The notes: a model not told the origin generated them from the sequence alone. 64,000 nucleotides of DNA from Flavobacterium solisilvae (GCF_012911605.1 NZ_JAAMPT010000208.1:1-64000), one strand, 5' to 3'. Shown: positions 37,116 through 47,162, counted from the stretch's first letter. A program made the numbers and translations.

Positions 37116-40100
37116 ATGCAAAAAACCGCTTTCTCCATATACGACGCATCAGCAGGTTCTGGAAAAACCTATACATTAGTAAAAGAATACCTCAAAATTA
37201 TTCTTTTGTCCAAAAAACCCGATGCCTATCGAAATATTCTCGCCATTACGTTTACCAACAAAGCGGTTCACGAGATGAAAAGTCGCGTGGTGGAAAGTCT
37301 TTCGGAGTTTGCCAAAGAAAATCCTTCGGAGAAAGCAGTTCAATTGATGCAAAATATTCAGTTGGAAACAGGTTTGAGTTTGGCAACAATCACTGAAAAA
37401 GCCAAAAACATCATCAAAAACTTGATACATAATTATGCGTCATTTGACATTTCGACCATTGATAAATTTACACACAAAGTCATTCGTGCCTTTGCACACG
37501 ATTTGAATTTACCAATAACTTTTGATGTTTCGCTCGATACCGAAAACCTTCTAAATGAAGCTGTAGATGCGATTATTGCCGAAGCTGGAAATGATGAAAC
37601 ACTGACCAATTTACTCGTAGATTTCACGATGGAAAAAACCGATGACGATAAGTCTTGGGATGTTTCTCGTGAAATTATGGAAACAGGAAAGTTGATTTTA
37701 AACGAAAACAATCGCGAAGAAATCACCCATTTTCAGAATAAAAAAATTGAAGATTTTACAATTATCAAAAACAAATTAAGCGCATTATCTGATGAAATTG
37801 AAAATGAATGTGTCAATTTAGCCATCGAAGCCTTAACTTTAATCGAAAGCAACGGCATTGATTTGAAATCGTTTTCTGGCGGTTATTTTCCAAAACATTT
37901 GATTAGCATTCAAGAGAAAAAATTCAATCCAAATAATAAAACTTATCACGAAGCCGAAGACATAAAAATCAACAAAACGGCAAAAGATAGTGCTCAAATT
38001 GAAAGCATAATTCCTAATTTGTTAGCGATTTTGGCAACGATTTACGCCAAATTTGAGAAGAAAAATTTCTACGATGCTTTTCTGAAAAACATCACGCCAC
38101 TTTCGTTGTTGAACACCTTGAGCAACGAGTTGACCAAAATTCAAACAGAACAAAACATTCTTTCAATTTCAGAATTCAATAAATTAATCAACGAACAAAT
38201 TCAAAATCAGCCTGCGCCATTTATTTATGAACGTTTGGGCGAAAAATACCGTCATTTTTTCATTGACGAATTTCAAGACACATCCGAAATGCAATGGCAA
38301 AATCTTATTCCGTTAATTGATAATGCTTTGGCGAGTGAAGAAAACGGCGAAAGTGGTTCGTTGCTTTTAGTTGGCGATCCAAAACAGTCGATTTATCGTT
38401 GGCGTGGCGGAAAAGCGGAACAATTTATCGAACTCAGTAAAGACAAAAATCCATTTGTAAATCCAGATAAAAAGCTATTTTCTCTCGAACGAAACTACCG
38501 AAGTTATTCGCAAATCATCGAATTCAACAACGATTTTTTTAAATTTTTGTCCAATGAATTTGAAAACGAAGATTACAAAGATTTGTATGCCAATCATAGT
38601 CATCAAAAAACGAATGATAAAAATGGCGGTTATGTTTCGATTTCTTTTTTGCCAAAAAACGAAAAAAATACTGAAAATTATGGTGAAGAAACCACCGAAA
38701 AAGAAGATTTATTCCTCGAAGCCACTTTAAAAACCATTGAAAAAGTAAAATCCAACGGTTTTGCTAATAAAGACATTGTCATTCTTACCCGAAAGAAAAA
38801 TCAAGGAACAGCAATTGCTAATTTTTTAACCGAAAATGACATTCCGATCTTATCGTCCGAAAGCCTGTTGCTCGGTTCATCGTCAGAAGTTCAGTTTATC
38901 GTTCATTTTCTGAATTACTTGAAAAATAAAAATGATTTAGAAGCAAAAGCCCATTTTTTATATTATTTGGCTCAAAAAAATACACCAAAAATTGCCGTTC
39001 ACGACTTTATTTCGAGCGGAATGGAACAAAAAGAAGAAGCCGATTTTCAAAAATGGCTTTTTGATTTTGATTTCGAAATTTCGTTTACCACTATTCGAAA
39101 AAAGTCGCTTTATGAAGCCGTAGAATTGATTATTTCCAAAGCCATTTCTATCGAAAAAAGAAATGCTTATGTTCAATATTTCTTGGATGTAGTTTTGGAA
39201 CGCGATTTAAAAAACCAAGCTGGAATTTCGGATTTTCTGAATTATTGGGAAACCCAAAAAGAAAAACTCAGCATTCCATCACCCGAAGGTAACGATGCTA
39301 TTCGAATTATGACCATTCATAAATCAAAAGGATTGGAATTTCCAGTGGTAATTTTTCCATTTGCCGAAGAAGATTATAGCAAAGGTCCAAAAGAGAAAAT
39401 TTGGATCAATGCCGATGAAGAAACTATTGGTTTGCCAAAAGCTTTGGTCGATAAAAGTAGTAAAGTAGAAAGTTTTGGAAAAGATGCATCAAAGGTTTAC
39501 AATCAAAAAAAACAAGAAGATTTACTAGACGATATTAATATTTTGTATGTGGCGTTAACTAGAGCTGAAGAACAATTACACGTGATTTCACAAATGCAAA
39601 ATATCAGTAAATCAACTGGCGAATATCCTAAAAACATGGCGTCGTTTTTCATCAATTTCTTAACTAACCAAAATTTATTTGACGAAAATAAACTGGACTA
39701 CGAATTTGGAAATAGCAAAAAATTATCTTCTAAAAAAGCAAGTTCAGAAACGCCAAAAACAATTCCGCAATTAACCGAGATTTTAAATCCAAAAAACATC
39801 AAAATTGCACAACGCGAAAGCATAATGTGGAATACAACCCAGCAAAAAGCGATTGAATATGGAAATATTTTGCACGAAATACTGTCGTTTGTGAAAACCA
39901 AAAACGATGTGGATTTAGCCTTAACCAAAGCCATTGAAAACGGATTGATTATCGCTTCTCAGCGAGAAACTGTTGAAAAAACCATCTTCGAAATTATAAA
40001 TCATCCTGATTTGATTGATTTTTTTGCCGAAGAGCATTTAGTTCTAAATGAAAAAACCATCATTCAAAAAGAAGGAAATTTGATAAAACCAGACCGAATG

Positions 40101-40274
40101 GTTTTAACGTCAACCAAAGAAATTTATTTGTTAGATTATAAAACGGGTTCACATCAAGCAAAATACAAGCAACAAATAGAGAATTATCAAGATGCTATTG
40201 AGAAAATGAACTATCGAGTGACTAAAAAAGCGTTGGTTTATATTGGCGAAACGTTGGAAGTGGTAAATTTGTAA
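37116..40274 (+). CDS. AddA-like UvrD-family helicase/exonuclease
   Basis: A 1052-residue protein. Superfamily 1A helicase motifs appear in order: motif I ASAGSGKTYTL (about 10-20), motif Ia NILAITFTNKAVHEMK, motif II FIDEFQDTSEMQW (about 388), motif III LLLVGDPKQSIYRWRGG, motif V IRIMTIHKSKGLEFPVVIFPF (about 730) and motif VI YVALTRAEEQLHVIS. A C-terminal PD-(D/E)XK nuclease domain follows (LIKPDRMVLTSTKEIYLLDYKTG, about 975-1000). It is therefore the helicase-nuclease half of an AddAB/RecBCD-type double-strand-break resection enzyme. Its expected partner is the AddB-like gene at 43057, separated from it by kbl and ompA. Confidence 0.9.
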   Translation: MQKTAFSIYDASAGSGKTYTLVKEYLKIILLSKKPDAYRNILAITFTNKAVHEMKSRVVESLSEFAKENPSEKAVQLMQNIQLETGLSLATITEKAKNIIKNLIHNYASFDISTIDKFTHKVIRAFAHDLNLPITFDVSLDTENLLNEAVDAIIAEAGNDETLTNLLVDFTMEKTDDDKSWDVSREIMETGKLILNENNREEITHFQNKKIEDFTIIKNKLSALSDEIENECVNLAIEALTLIESNGIDLKSFSGGYFPKHLISIQEKKFNPNNKTYHEAEDIKINKTAKDSAQIESIIPNLLAILATIYAKFEKKNFYDAFLKNITPLSLLNTLSNELTKIQTEQNILSISEFNKLINEQIQNQPAPFIYERLGEKYRHFFIDEFQDTSEMQWQNLIPLIDNALASEENGESGSLLLVGDPKQSIYRWRGGKAEQFIELSKDKNPFVNPDKKLFSLERNYRSYSQIIEFNNDFFKFLSNEFENEDYKDLYANHSHQKTNDKNGGYVSISFLPKNEKNTENYGEETTEKEDLFLEATLKTIEKVKSNGFANKDIVILTRKKNQGTAIANFLTENDIPILSSESLLLGSSSEVQFIVHFLNYLKNKNDLEAKAHFLYYLAQKNTPKIAVHDFISSGMEQKEEADFQKWLFDFDFEISFTTIRKKSLYEAVELIISKAISIEKRNAYVQYFLDVVLERDLKNQAGISDFLNYWETQKEKLSIPSPEGNDAIRIMTIHKSKGLEFPVVIFPFAEEDYSKGPKEKIWINADEETIGLPKALVDKSSKVESFGKDASKVYNQKKQEDLLDDINILYVALTRAEEQLHVISQMQNISKSTGEYPKNMASFFINFLTNQNLFDENKLDYEFGNSKKLSSKKASSETPKTIPQLTEILNPKNIKIAQRESIMWNTTQQKAIEYGNILHEILSFVKTKNDVDLALTKAIENGLIIASQRETVEKTIFEIINHPDLIDFFAEEHLVLNEKTIIQKEGNLIKPDRMVLTSTKEIYLLDYKTGSHQAKYKQQIENYQDAIEKMNYRVTKKALVYIGETLEVVNL

Positions 40275-40309
40275 ACTAAAAATAAAACTGAACTACAAAC
40301 TAAAATAAA

Positions 40310-41500
40310 ATGTACGGAAAAATTCAACAACACCTACAAAACGAATTAAAAACTATTGAAGACAATGGTATTTTCAAAAAAGAACGCGTGATCACTTCGC
40401 CTCAAGGAGCAGAAATTACAGTAAATGGCGAAACGGTTTTAAACTTTTGTGCCAATAATTATTTAGGATTATCATCACATCCCGAAGTAGTTCAAGCAGC
40501 AAAAGACGCTTTGGATTCGCATGGCTTTGGAATGTCGTCAGTACGATTCATTTGTGGAACGCAAGACATTCACAAAACTTTGGAAAAAACTATCGCTGAT
40601 TTCTATGGAACAGAAGATACAATTCTATACGCAGCAGCATTTGATGCCAATGGTGGTGTTTTTGAACCTTTATTAGGAGAAGAAGATTGTATTATTTCAG
40701 ATAGTTTAAATCACGCTTCTATTATTGATGGTGTTCGTTTGTGTAAAGCAGCACGTTATCGTTATGAAAACAACAATATGGAAGATTTGGAAAATCAATT
40801 GAAAAAAGCCGTTGAAGCTGGACATCGCTTCAAGCTTATCGTAACCGATGGTGTTTTTTCAATGGATGGTTTAGTTGCGCCATTGGACAAAATTTGCGAC
40901 TTAGCCGATAAATATGATGCTTTGGTTATGGTTGACGAATGTCACGCTGCAGGATTTATTGGCGCAACAGGAAAAGGAACTTTGGAAGCCAAAAACGTAA
41001 TGGGACGAGTTGATATCATCACCGGAACATTAGGAAAAGCTCTTGGCGGTGCAATGGGCGGATATACTACGGCAAAAAAAGAAATTATTGAAATTTTACG
41101 TCAGCGTTCGCGTCCGTATTTATTTTCCAATTCACTAGCTCCAGCTATTGTTGGCGCGTCAATCAAAGTTTTTGAATTATTAAAAAAAGACACTTCACTT
41201 CGTGATAAATTAGAATGGAATACCAATTACTTCAAAGACGGCATGAAAAAAGCTGGATTTGACATTATAGATGGCGATTCAGCTATTGTTCCGGTAATGC
41301 TGTATGATGCCAAATTATCTCAAATAATGGCTGATGAATTGCTCAAAAAAAGAATTTATGTTATTGGTTTCTTTTTTCCGGTAGTGCCAAAAGAGAAAGC
41401 GAGAATCAGGGTTCAACTTTCAGCTGGTCACTCAAAAGAACATCTTGACAAGGCGATTAATGCATTTGTTGAAGTTGGAAAAGCATTAAATATCATTTAA
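40310..41500 (+). CDS. kbl: Glycine C-acetyltransferase (2-amino-3-ketobutyrate CoA ligase)
   Basis: A 396-residue PLP enzyme of the alpha-oxoamine synthase family. It converts 2-amino-3-oxobutyrate and CoA to glycine and acetyl-CoA in threonine breakdown. Marker segments are [49 protein letters not shown] and the PLP-lysine segment [15 protein letters not shown]. The strong KBL-like N-terminus separates it from BioF. No threonine dehydrogenase gene is adjacent. It lies 35 nt after the AddA-like gene. Confidence 0.93.
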   Translation: MYGKIQQHLQNELKTIEDNGIFKKERVITSPQGAEITVNGETVLNFCANNYLGLSSHPEVVQAAKDALDSHGFGMSSVRFICGTQDIHKTLEKTIADFYGTEDTILYAAAFDANGGVFEPLLGEEDCIISDSLNHASIIDGVRLCKAARYRYENNNMEDLENQLKKAVEAGHRFKLIVTDGVFSMDGLVAPLDKICDLADKYDALVMVDECHAAGFIGATGKGTLEAKNVMGRVDIITGTLGKALGGAMGGYTTAKKEIIEILRQRSRPYLFSNSLAPAIVGASIKVFELLKKDTSLRDKLEWNTNYFKDGMKKAGFDIIDGDSAIVPVMLYDAKLSQIMADELLKKRIYVIGFFFPVVPKEKARIRVQLSAGHSKEHLDKAINAFVEVGKALNII

Positions 41501-41524
41501 TTAAGTATATTTTAACAATAACAT

Positions 41525-41555
41525 TTTGATATTATATTAATACGTATTACTTTTG
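41525..41555 (+). promoter_or_regulatory. Consensus promoter of the OmpA-family gene
   Basis: TTTG at 41525-41528 and TACTTTTG at 41548-41555 with exactly 19 nt between them. The ATG is 36 nt further on. This is the strongest protein-gene promoter in the window and fits a highly expressed outer-membrane protein. Confidence 0.75.
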
Positions 41556-41591
41556 CCTTATTATAATTATTATAATCTAATCAAATTAAGT

Positions 41592-42992
41592 ATGAAACAT
41601 CTTAACAAATTATTTGTTGCTGTGGCATTGTTAGCTGGACTAAGTTCTCAAGCTCAAGATAGCAACAACCCATGGGCAATCTCATTTGGGGTGAACGCAG
41701 TTGACACTAGATTTAGTGCAGCTTCAAAATTAGAAGATCAGTTTTCTGAATTTTTTAACGCTAAAGATCATTGGAATATCCTTCCTTCTGTATCTTATTT
41801 AAACGTATCAAAATACGTAGGTAGTAATTTCTCATTTGGTGTTACAGGATCTATCAACAAAATCAAAAAATTTGTTAATCCAAGAATTGGAGATGCAGAT
41901 TACACAGTTGTTAATCCAGGAGATTTAAGTTATTATGCAGTTGATGGAGTTATCAACTATAGCTTCATGAACTTAATTGGTTCTAAAGTTATCGATCCTT
42001 CTGCTCACATTGGTGGAGGTTACACTTGGTTTGGTGATGCTTCTGCAGGTACAGTTAATGGAGGTTTAGGTTTAACTTTTTGGTTTGCTGAAAACGTAGG
42101 TTTATCTTACCGTGCGACTTACAAACATTCATTTGATGACACTAGAACTCCAGACGTAGATGTTGCTTCTCACGTTCAACATTTTGCAGGTCTTACTTTC
42201 AAATTTGGTGGTAAAGATACTGACGGTGACGGAATCTATGACAAAGATGATGCTTGTCCAGAAGTTGCTGGTTTAAAACAATTCAACGGTTGTCCTGATA
42301 ACGACGGTGATGGTATTGAAAACAGCAAAGATGCTTGTCCAGACGAAGCAGGTTCAGTTGAAATGAATGGATGTCCTGATAAAGACGGTGATGGAATTGC
42401 TGATAAAGATGATGCTTGTCCAGAAGTTGCAGGTCCAAAAGCATTAAACGGATGTCCTGATACTGACGGTGACGGAATCGCTGACAAAAACGATAAATGT
42501 CCAGACGTTAAAGGTCCAAAAGAAAATGGTGGATGTCCATGGCCAGATAGAGATGGTGATGGTGTTCTTGACAAAGATGACAAATGTCCAGATGTTAAAG
42601 GTACTGTAGCTAACAATGGTTGTCCAGAAGTATCTGACGAAGTTGTTAAAAGATTAAATGATTATGCTAAAACTATTTTGTTTGACACTGGAAAATTCTC
42701 TTTCCAAAAACAAACTTTCCCAGTTTTAGAAGCTATTACTGCTATTTTAAAAGAATACCCAACTGCTAAATTCTCAATTGAGGGTCACACTGACAACGTT
42801 GGTAAAGCAGATTTCAACCAAAAATTATCTGACGGTAGAGCTAACGCTGTTAAACATTATTTAATTGACAACGGTATTGATCCATTCAGATTAACTTCTA
42901 AAGGTTTTGGTATGGATAACCCAATCGATACTAACAAAACTGCTAAAGGTAGAGCAAACAACAGAAGAGTTGAAGTGAAATTAGTTAAATAA
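41592..42992 (+). CDS. OmpA-family outer-membrane protein with thrombospondin-3 repeats
   Basis: A 466-residue protein. The start at 41592 gives a signal peptide ([22 protein letters not shown]). An eight-strand OmpA-like barrel covers about 25-205. Five calcium-binding thrombospondin type 3 repeats follow ([19 protein letters not shown] and relatives, about 210-340). The C-terminal OmpA peptidoglycan-binding domain (about 345-466) has [33 protein letters not shown] and [11 protein letters not shown]. It links the outer membrane to peptidoglycan. Codon use is strongly biased, as expected for abundant porin-like proteins. A strong promoter and terminator make it monocistronic, embedded between the AddA- and AddB-like genes. 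Confidence 0.95.
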   Translation: MKHLNKLFVAVALLAGLSSQAQDSNNPWAISFGVNAVDTRFSAASKLEDQFSEFFNAKDHWNILPSVSYLNVSKYVGSNFSFGVTGSINKIKKFVNPRIGDADYTVVNPGDLSYYAVDGVINYSFMNLIGSKVIDPSAHIGGGYTWFGDASAGTVNGGLGLTFWFAENVGLSYRATYKHSFDDTRTPDVDVASHVQHFAGLTFKFGGKDTDGDGIYDKDDACPEVAGLKQFNGCPDNDGDGIENSKDACPDEAGSVEMNGCPDKDGDGIADKDDACPEVAGPKALNGCPDTDGDGIADKNDKCPDVKGPKENGGCPWPDRDGDGVLDKDDKCPDVKGTVANNGCPEVSDEVVKRLNDYAKTILFDTGKFSFQKQTFPVLEAITAILKEYPTAKFSIEGHTDNVGKADFNQKLSDGRANAVKHYLIDNGIDPFRLTSKGFGMDNPIDTNKTAKGRANNRRVEVKLVK

Positions 42993-43012
42993 TTTCTTCT
43001 AAAATATTTTTT

Positions 43013-43046
43013 AAAAAACGCTCCGAAATTCGGGGCGTTTTTTTTA
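43013..43046 (+). terminator. Terminator after the OmpA-family gene
   Basis: The stem ACGCTCCGAA/TTCGGGGCGT (one T-G pair), preceded by an A-run and followed by eight T residues. It ends just before the ATG of the AddB-like gene at 43057. Confidence 0.85.
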
Positions 43047-43056
43047 TTTTTATAAC

Positions 43057-45825
43057 ATGTCAAATCCAACCTTTCTTCATCAACTTGCAAGTGAAATTCT
43101 GAAAACTAATTCTGAAAATTTATCAGAACTCGTTATTGTTTTACCCAACAAAAGAGCCAAAGTCTTTTTGCTTGACGAATTAAAGAAATTAGTTTCAACC
43201 AATGTTTTTGCACCCGAAATAATCAGTATCGAAGAATTTATTCAAGATATTGCGGGAATTCGCAGTATCGACTCGGTGGAAGTTTTGTTTGAATTCTATG
43301 AAGTTTATCTTTCTATTACAGAAAAAAATAAGCAAGAACCTTTTGAAACCTTTGCCAATTGGGCAAAAACACTGCTACAAGACTTTAATGAAATCGACAG
43401 ATATTTACTCGAACCCGATAAGATTCTAAAATATCTTGAAAACATCAAAGAAATCGAGCATTGGTGGGAAAAAGTAGAAAACCAAACGGTTTTAGTTGAA
43501 AAACACCTTGCTTTTTGGAAAAAACTACCCGAATATTATCATTCACTATATCAATATTTATCAAACAAAGGAATTGGTTACCAAGGATTAATTTATCGCG
43601 AAGCGGTTGAAAATCTCAATCATTTTTCAGAAAAAAAATCGAACACCTATATTTTTGCTGGTTTTAATGCACTCAATCAAGCCGAAGAAAAAATTATTCA
43701 GCATATGTTAGCTTTAGGAACAGCTAAAATTTATTGGGATATCGATGAAACCTTGCTTCACGATACTTTTCATGATGCAGGTTTGTTTCAAAGACGTTTT
43801 AAATCAAGTTGGAGTTACTATAAAACCAATCCGTATGAATGGATTTCTAACGATTATTCTGCAGAAAAAAGCATTCATGTCATTGGAACTTCAAAATCAA
43901 TTGGTCAAGCCAAAATTGCTGGCGATATCATCAAAAAACACATCGACAATAACAATTCTAACTTGCAAAATGTTGCCTTAGTTCTTGGTGAAGAAAACCT
44001 TTTATTGCCTGTTTTGCATTCGCTTCCCGCTGAAGTTGATGCGCTAAATATTACGATGGGTTTTACCAGCAAAAATAATCCTGCGCAGTTGTTGATTGCA
44101 AAACTTTTTAAGCTACATGTAAATGCTTTTGAGCGAAATGCGACCAATTATGTGATGTATTACAAAGACGTACTCGATATTTTGACACATCCGTTAATTG
44201 AACCCTATTGCAAAGCCGATGTCGTTGTAAACACTATTAATCGCAATAATTTTACGTTTATTTCCCATAAAAAACTGAATGAATTATATCCGTTTGAAAA
44301 CGAACTTTTCAGCTTATTATTTCAAAAATGGGATACTAATTCAGTTGCGGTTTTGGAGAATTTATCTCAAATTTTACTCAAAGTAAAAGCCAATTTAAGT
44401 TTAGACCAAAATCCCGAAGTTTCCGAAGAAAAAATAACCAATGCGTTTGTTTTTTCTATTTTCAAAATCATCAATAAAATGATTTCCTATTTTAGTGAAC
44501 ATCAAAAGATTGATAATATCAAAACGCTTCATGCGATTTACAAGCAAATTATCGATTTAGCCGAAGTTTCATTTGAAGGCGAACCTTTGAATGGACTTCA
44601 AATTATGGGAGTTTTGGAAAGTCGTGTGCTCGATTTTGAAACCGTAATCATCACATCGGTAAATGAGGGTAAATTTCCAGCAGGAAAAAGCACCAATTCG
44701 TTTATTCCGTATGATGTGAAACGTGAATATGGTTTACCTACTTTCAAAGAAAAAGATGCCATTTACACCTATCATTTTTATCACTTATTGCAACGTGCAA
44801 AGAATGTTTATTTGATTTATAATTCAGACAGCGAAGGATTTGACGCAGGAGAAAAAAGTCGTTTCATCACGCAATTGGAAGTCGAAAAACGACCAAGCCA
44901 TAACTTAACTTTTGATTTTTATAATCCAAATGTTCCCAATATTGCTTATGAACCGATTGTCATCGAAAAAACCGAAAGCGTCATCAATCGACTGAAAGAA
45001 ATTGCCGAAAAAGGATTTTCGCCATCAGCATTGACAACCTATATTCGAAATCCGATACAGTTTTATTTTCAAAGGATTTTAAGAATTTCTGAAACAGATG
45101 AAGTAGAAGAAAACATTGCGGTCAATACGCTTGGAACGATTATTCACGGAACGTTAGAAGAATTATACAAACCGCTAATTGGAAAAATTTTAATTGAAAA
45201 CGATATTAAAATTTGCATCAAAAACATTGATGACGAAGTGTTGAAGCAATTCAAATTGGTTTACAAAGAAGGCGAAATTAAGAAAGGAAGAAATCTTCTC
45301 GCCTTTGAAGTTGCTAAACGAAACGTGTTGAACTTCTTAAAATTAGAATTAGAAGCTATCCAAAACGGAGATGAAATTCAGCTAATTGCTTTAGAAAAAC
45401 CATTATCACGAAAGCTTGAACATCCAAAATTGCCTTTTGCCGTAAGAATTGCAGGAAATGTAGATCGAATTGAAAATAGAAACGGAAGAATTCGAATTAT
45501 CGATTACAAAACGGGAAAAGTAGAACAGAAAAACGTTATGCTAAAAGACTGGAATGGTTTAACGGAAGACATTAAAAACGACAAAATCATTCAAATTTTG
45601 GCGTACGCATTCATGTATGAAGAAGAAGCAAAAGGATTAGATATTGAAGCCGGAATTATTTCGTTTAAAAACCTAAAATCAGGATTTCTACCCTTTAATT
45701 TTAAACCCGAAAAAGAAGCTTACGATGTTATTTCCCCAGAAATTATGGAAAATTACATTGAAGAAATTGTGGTTTTGTTAAATCAGATTTTGAGTGAAAA
45801 TGTAGCTTTTGAGGAGAAAGTTTAA
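43057..45825 (+). CDS. AddB-like PD-(D/E)XK nuclease/inactivated helicase
   Basis: A 922-residue protein. The N-terminus resembles the AddB/RexB helicase-like half (VIVLPNKRAKVFLLDELKKL, APEIISIEEFIQDIAG), in which Walker motifs are degenerate. LQIMGVLESRVLDFETVIITSVNEGKFP is the conserved late helicase block (about 507-535). The C-terminal nuclease domain (about 655-915) includes FSPSALTTYIRNPIQFYFQRIL, NTLGTIIHGTLEELY and the active-site IRIIDYKTG. In many AddB proteins Cys residues here bind a 4Fe-4S cluster; the position before the first proline is Asn here, so that cluster is probably absent. The stop codon lies inside the left 33-bp repeat of the GxxExxY unit. Confidence 0.82.
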   Translation: MSNPTFLHQLASEILKTNSENLSELVIVLPNKRAKVFLLDELKKLVSTNVFAPEIISIEEFIQDIAGIRSIDSVEVLFEFYEVYLSITEKNKQEPFETFANWAKTLLQDFNEIDRYLLEPDKILKYLENIKEIEHWWEKVENQTVLVEKHLAFWKKLPEYYHSLYQYLSNKGIGYQGLIYREAVENLNHFSEKKSNTYIFAGFNALNQAEEKIIQHMLALGTAKIYWDIDETLLHDTFHDAGLFQRRFKSSWSYYKTNPYEWISNDYSAEKSIHVIGTSKSIGQAKIAGDIIKKHIDNNNSNLQNVALVLGEENLLLPVLHSLPAEVDALNITMGFTSKNNPAQLLIAKLFKLHVNAFERNATNYVMYYKDVLDILTHPLIEPYCKADVVVNTINRNNFTFISHKKLNELYPFENELFSLLFQKWDTNSVAVLENLSQILLKVKANLSLDQNPEVSEEKITNAFVFSIFKIINKMISYFSEHQKIDNIKTLHAIYKQIIDLAEVSFEGEPLNGLQIMGVLESRVLDFETVIITSVNEGKFPAGKSTNSFIPYDVKREYGLPTFKEKDAIYTYHFYHLLQRAKNVYLIYNSDSEGFDAGEKSRFITQLEVEKRPSHNLTFDFYNPNVPNIAYEPIVIEKTESVINRLKEIAEKGFSPSALTTYIRNPIQFYFQRILRISETDEVEENIAVNTLGTIIHGTLEELYKPLIGKILIENDIKICIKNIDDEVLKQFKLVYKEGEIKKGRNLLAFEVAKRNVLNFLKLELEAIQNGDEIQLIALEKPLSRKLEHPKLPFAVRIAGNVDRIENRNGRIRIIDYKTGKVEQKNVMLKDWNGLTEDIKNDKIIQILAYAFMYEEEAKGLDIEAGIISFKNLKSGFLPFNFKPEKEAYDVISPEIMENYIEEIVVLLNQILSENVAFEEKV

Positions 45826-45853
45826 CCACAAAAGGTACAAAAGAAAACAAAAG
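45821..45853 (+). repeat. Left 33-bp inverted repeat of the GxxExxY unit
   Basis: It starts TTTAACCACAAAAGGTACAA and is followed by AAGAAAACAAAAG. It is the reverse complement of 46332-46364 with one mismatch. Bases 3-5 form the TAA stop codon of the AddB-like gene. Confidence 0.92.
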
Positions 45854-45905
45854 AATTTATTTTTAGAATTATAACAGAATAAAACTAACCGTTAAGAAAA
45901 ATTAA

Positions 45906-46319
45906 ATGGCTTTGACAAAATCATATTTAAAAGATTTGACCTATCAAATAAACGGAGCTGCAATTGAGGTTCATAAATTTCTTGGTCCTGGTTTGCTTGA
46001 AAGTATTTATCACAAATGTTTCAAGAAGGAATTAGATGTTAGGGGAATTTCCTTTAAATCCGAATTGTTAGTTCCAATTAATTTCAAGGGTTTAGATGTA
46101 GATACTAATTTGAGATGCGATTTATTTATTGAGAATTGTATTGTTTTAGAACTTAAAACTGTTGATAGTTTTGCGCCTATTCATCAAGCACAATTATTAA
46201 CTTATATGAAATTACTTGAAGCTCCAAAAGGAATTTTATATAATTTCAATTCTGTAAATTTATATAAAGAAGGACAAATGACTTTGGTCAACGAGTATTT
46301 TAGAAATTTAGAGGATTAA
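45906..46319 (+). CDS. GxxExxY-family protein (PD-(D/E)XK fold)
   Basis: A 137-residue protein with the defining motif G29-x-x-E32-x-x-Y35 in AAIEVHKFLGPGLLESIYHK. Later, CIVLELKTVDSF gives the E-x-K of a PD-(D/E)XK nuclease core, followed by HQAQLLTYMKL and the conserved end GILYNFNSVNLYKEG. The family is widespread in Bacteroidota, often in several copies per genome, and has no established function. It lies between 33-bp inverted repeats with 52 nt before and 12 nt after it. Sequence and fold suggest a DNase-like protein; activity is not shown. Confidence 0.9.
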   Translation: MALTKSYLKDLTYQINGAAIEVHKFLGPGLLESIYHKCFKKELDVRGISFKSELLVPINFKGLDVDTNLRCDLFIENCIVLELKTVDSFAPIHQAQLLTYMKLLEAPKGILYNFNSVNLYKEGQMTLVNEYFRNLED

Positions 46320-46331
46320 ATTGTCAAAAAA

Positions 46332-46364
46332 CTTTTGTTTTCTTTTGTGCCTTTTGTGGTTAAA
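46332..46364 (-). repeat. Right 33-bp inverted repeat of the GxxExxY unit
   Basis: On the minus strand it reads TTTAACCACAAAAGGCACAA then AAGAAAACAAAAG, matching 45821-45853 except for one base. Bases 3-5 form the TAA stop codon of the hydrolase gene at 46360-46362, mirroring the situation on the left. Confidence 0.92.
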
Positions 46365-47142
46365 TCTTTTTCAAAAAACTCAAAAAAACTTTCAATAATT
46401 CTTCTTGGTTTTCAATATGCGACATGTGTCCATCAGGAAAAGTAGTAAGTTCAACTTTGGTATTTTCTATTTGGTCAAGATTATCATCATAATTTAAAAC
46501 ACCATCATTTTTACCCAAAACCAGTTGCATAGGATAAGGTGCAAAATGCAAAATCACTTCACGATCTTTTCTAATTTTCATGCCTTCGAGCGATGCAACA
46601 ATACCTTGCAACGGTGTTTTTAAGGCTTCAAGTTTTACTTTTTCAATTTGTTCGGCTAATCGTTCTCGATTGTTTTCACTGAAAAGATTGGCGATACTCA
46701 TTCGAACAAAATTGGTGTAATTCTGTTTTACAGCAACAATTGCTCGGTCGCGATTAACTTTGCGTTCATCACTATCAGCTCGCGAAGTAGAATTTAACAA
46801 AAACAAACCTTTTACATTATCAGGATACAATTCGGCGAAAGCCAAAGAAACATAACCGCCCATTGAATGACCAATAAAAACTGCTTTTCTAATCTTTAGT
46901 TCGTGCAAAACATGATGAACCATATCAGCTTGATCTTCCATCGAATGCACATATCCAAGACATTCTGTTTCGCCATGACCAAGTAAATCAATAGTGATAA
47001 CGCGATGTTTCTTTGAAAGTTCAGGAACAAAAGCATTCCACATGGTTTGATTTTCCAAAAAACCGTGTAATAGCAAAACTGCCGTACCTTTTCCTTGTTC
47101 GGTATAACTGATTTTGATATTCTTGTAAATAGTCGTTTTCAT
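46360..47142 (-). CDS. Alpha/beta hydrolase
   Basis: About 260 residues from the start at 47142 (MKTTIYKNIKISYTEQGKG). A classic alpha/beta hydrolase: oxyanion-region VLLLHGFLENQTMWNAF, nucleophile elbow FIGHSMGGYVSLAF with catalytic Ser, acid Asp in LVLGKNDGVLNY, and His in DGHMSHIENQEEL. It resembles MenH/BioH-like esterases, but substrate specificity cannot be read. An upstream in-frame ATG at 47175 would place the start inside an intergenic repeat and is rejected. Its stop codon is provided by the right inverted repeat of the GxxExxY unit. Confidence 0.88.
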   Translation of the reverse strand: MKTTIYKNIKISYTEQGKGTAVLLLHGFLENQTMWNAFVPELSKKHRVITIDLLGHGETECLGYVHSMEDQADMVHHVLHELKIRKAVFIGHSMGGYVSLAFAELYPDNVKGLFLLNSTSRADSDERKVNRDRAIVAVKQNYTNFVRMSIANLFSENNRERLAEQIEKVKLEALKTPLQGIVASLEGMKIRKDREVILHFAPYPMQLVLGKNDGVLNYDDNLDQIENTKVELTTFPDGHMSHIENQEELLKVFLSFLKKI

Positions 47143-47162
47143 TGCTACAAAAATAGATTTTA

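Noticed and set aside
42216..42630. DNA-level direct repeats in the OmpA gene and a Ser/Pro-rich frame on the opposite strand
   Set aside because: These reflect the thrombospondin type 3 protein repeats (DGDGIxDKDDxCP) and their antisense shadow, not a separate element or gene.
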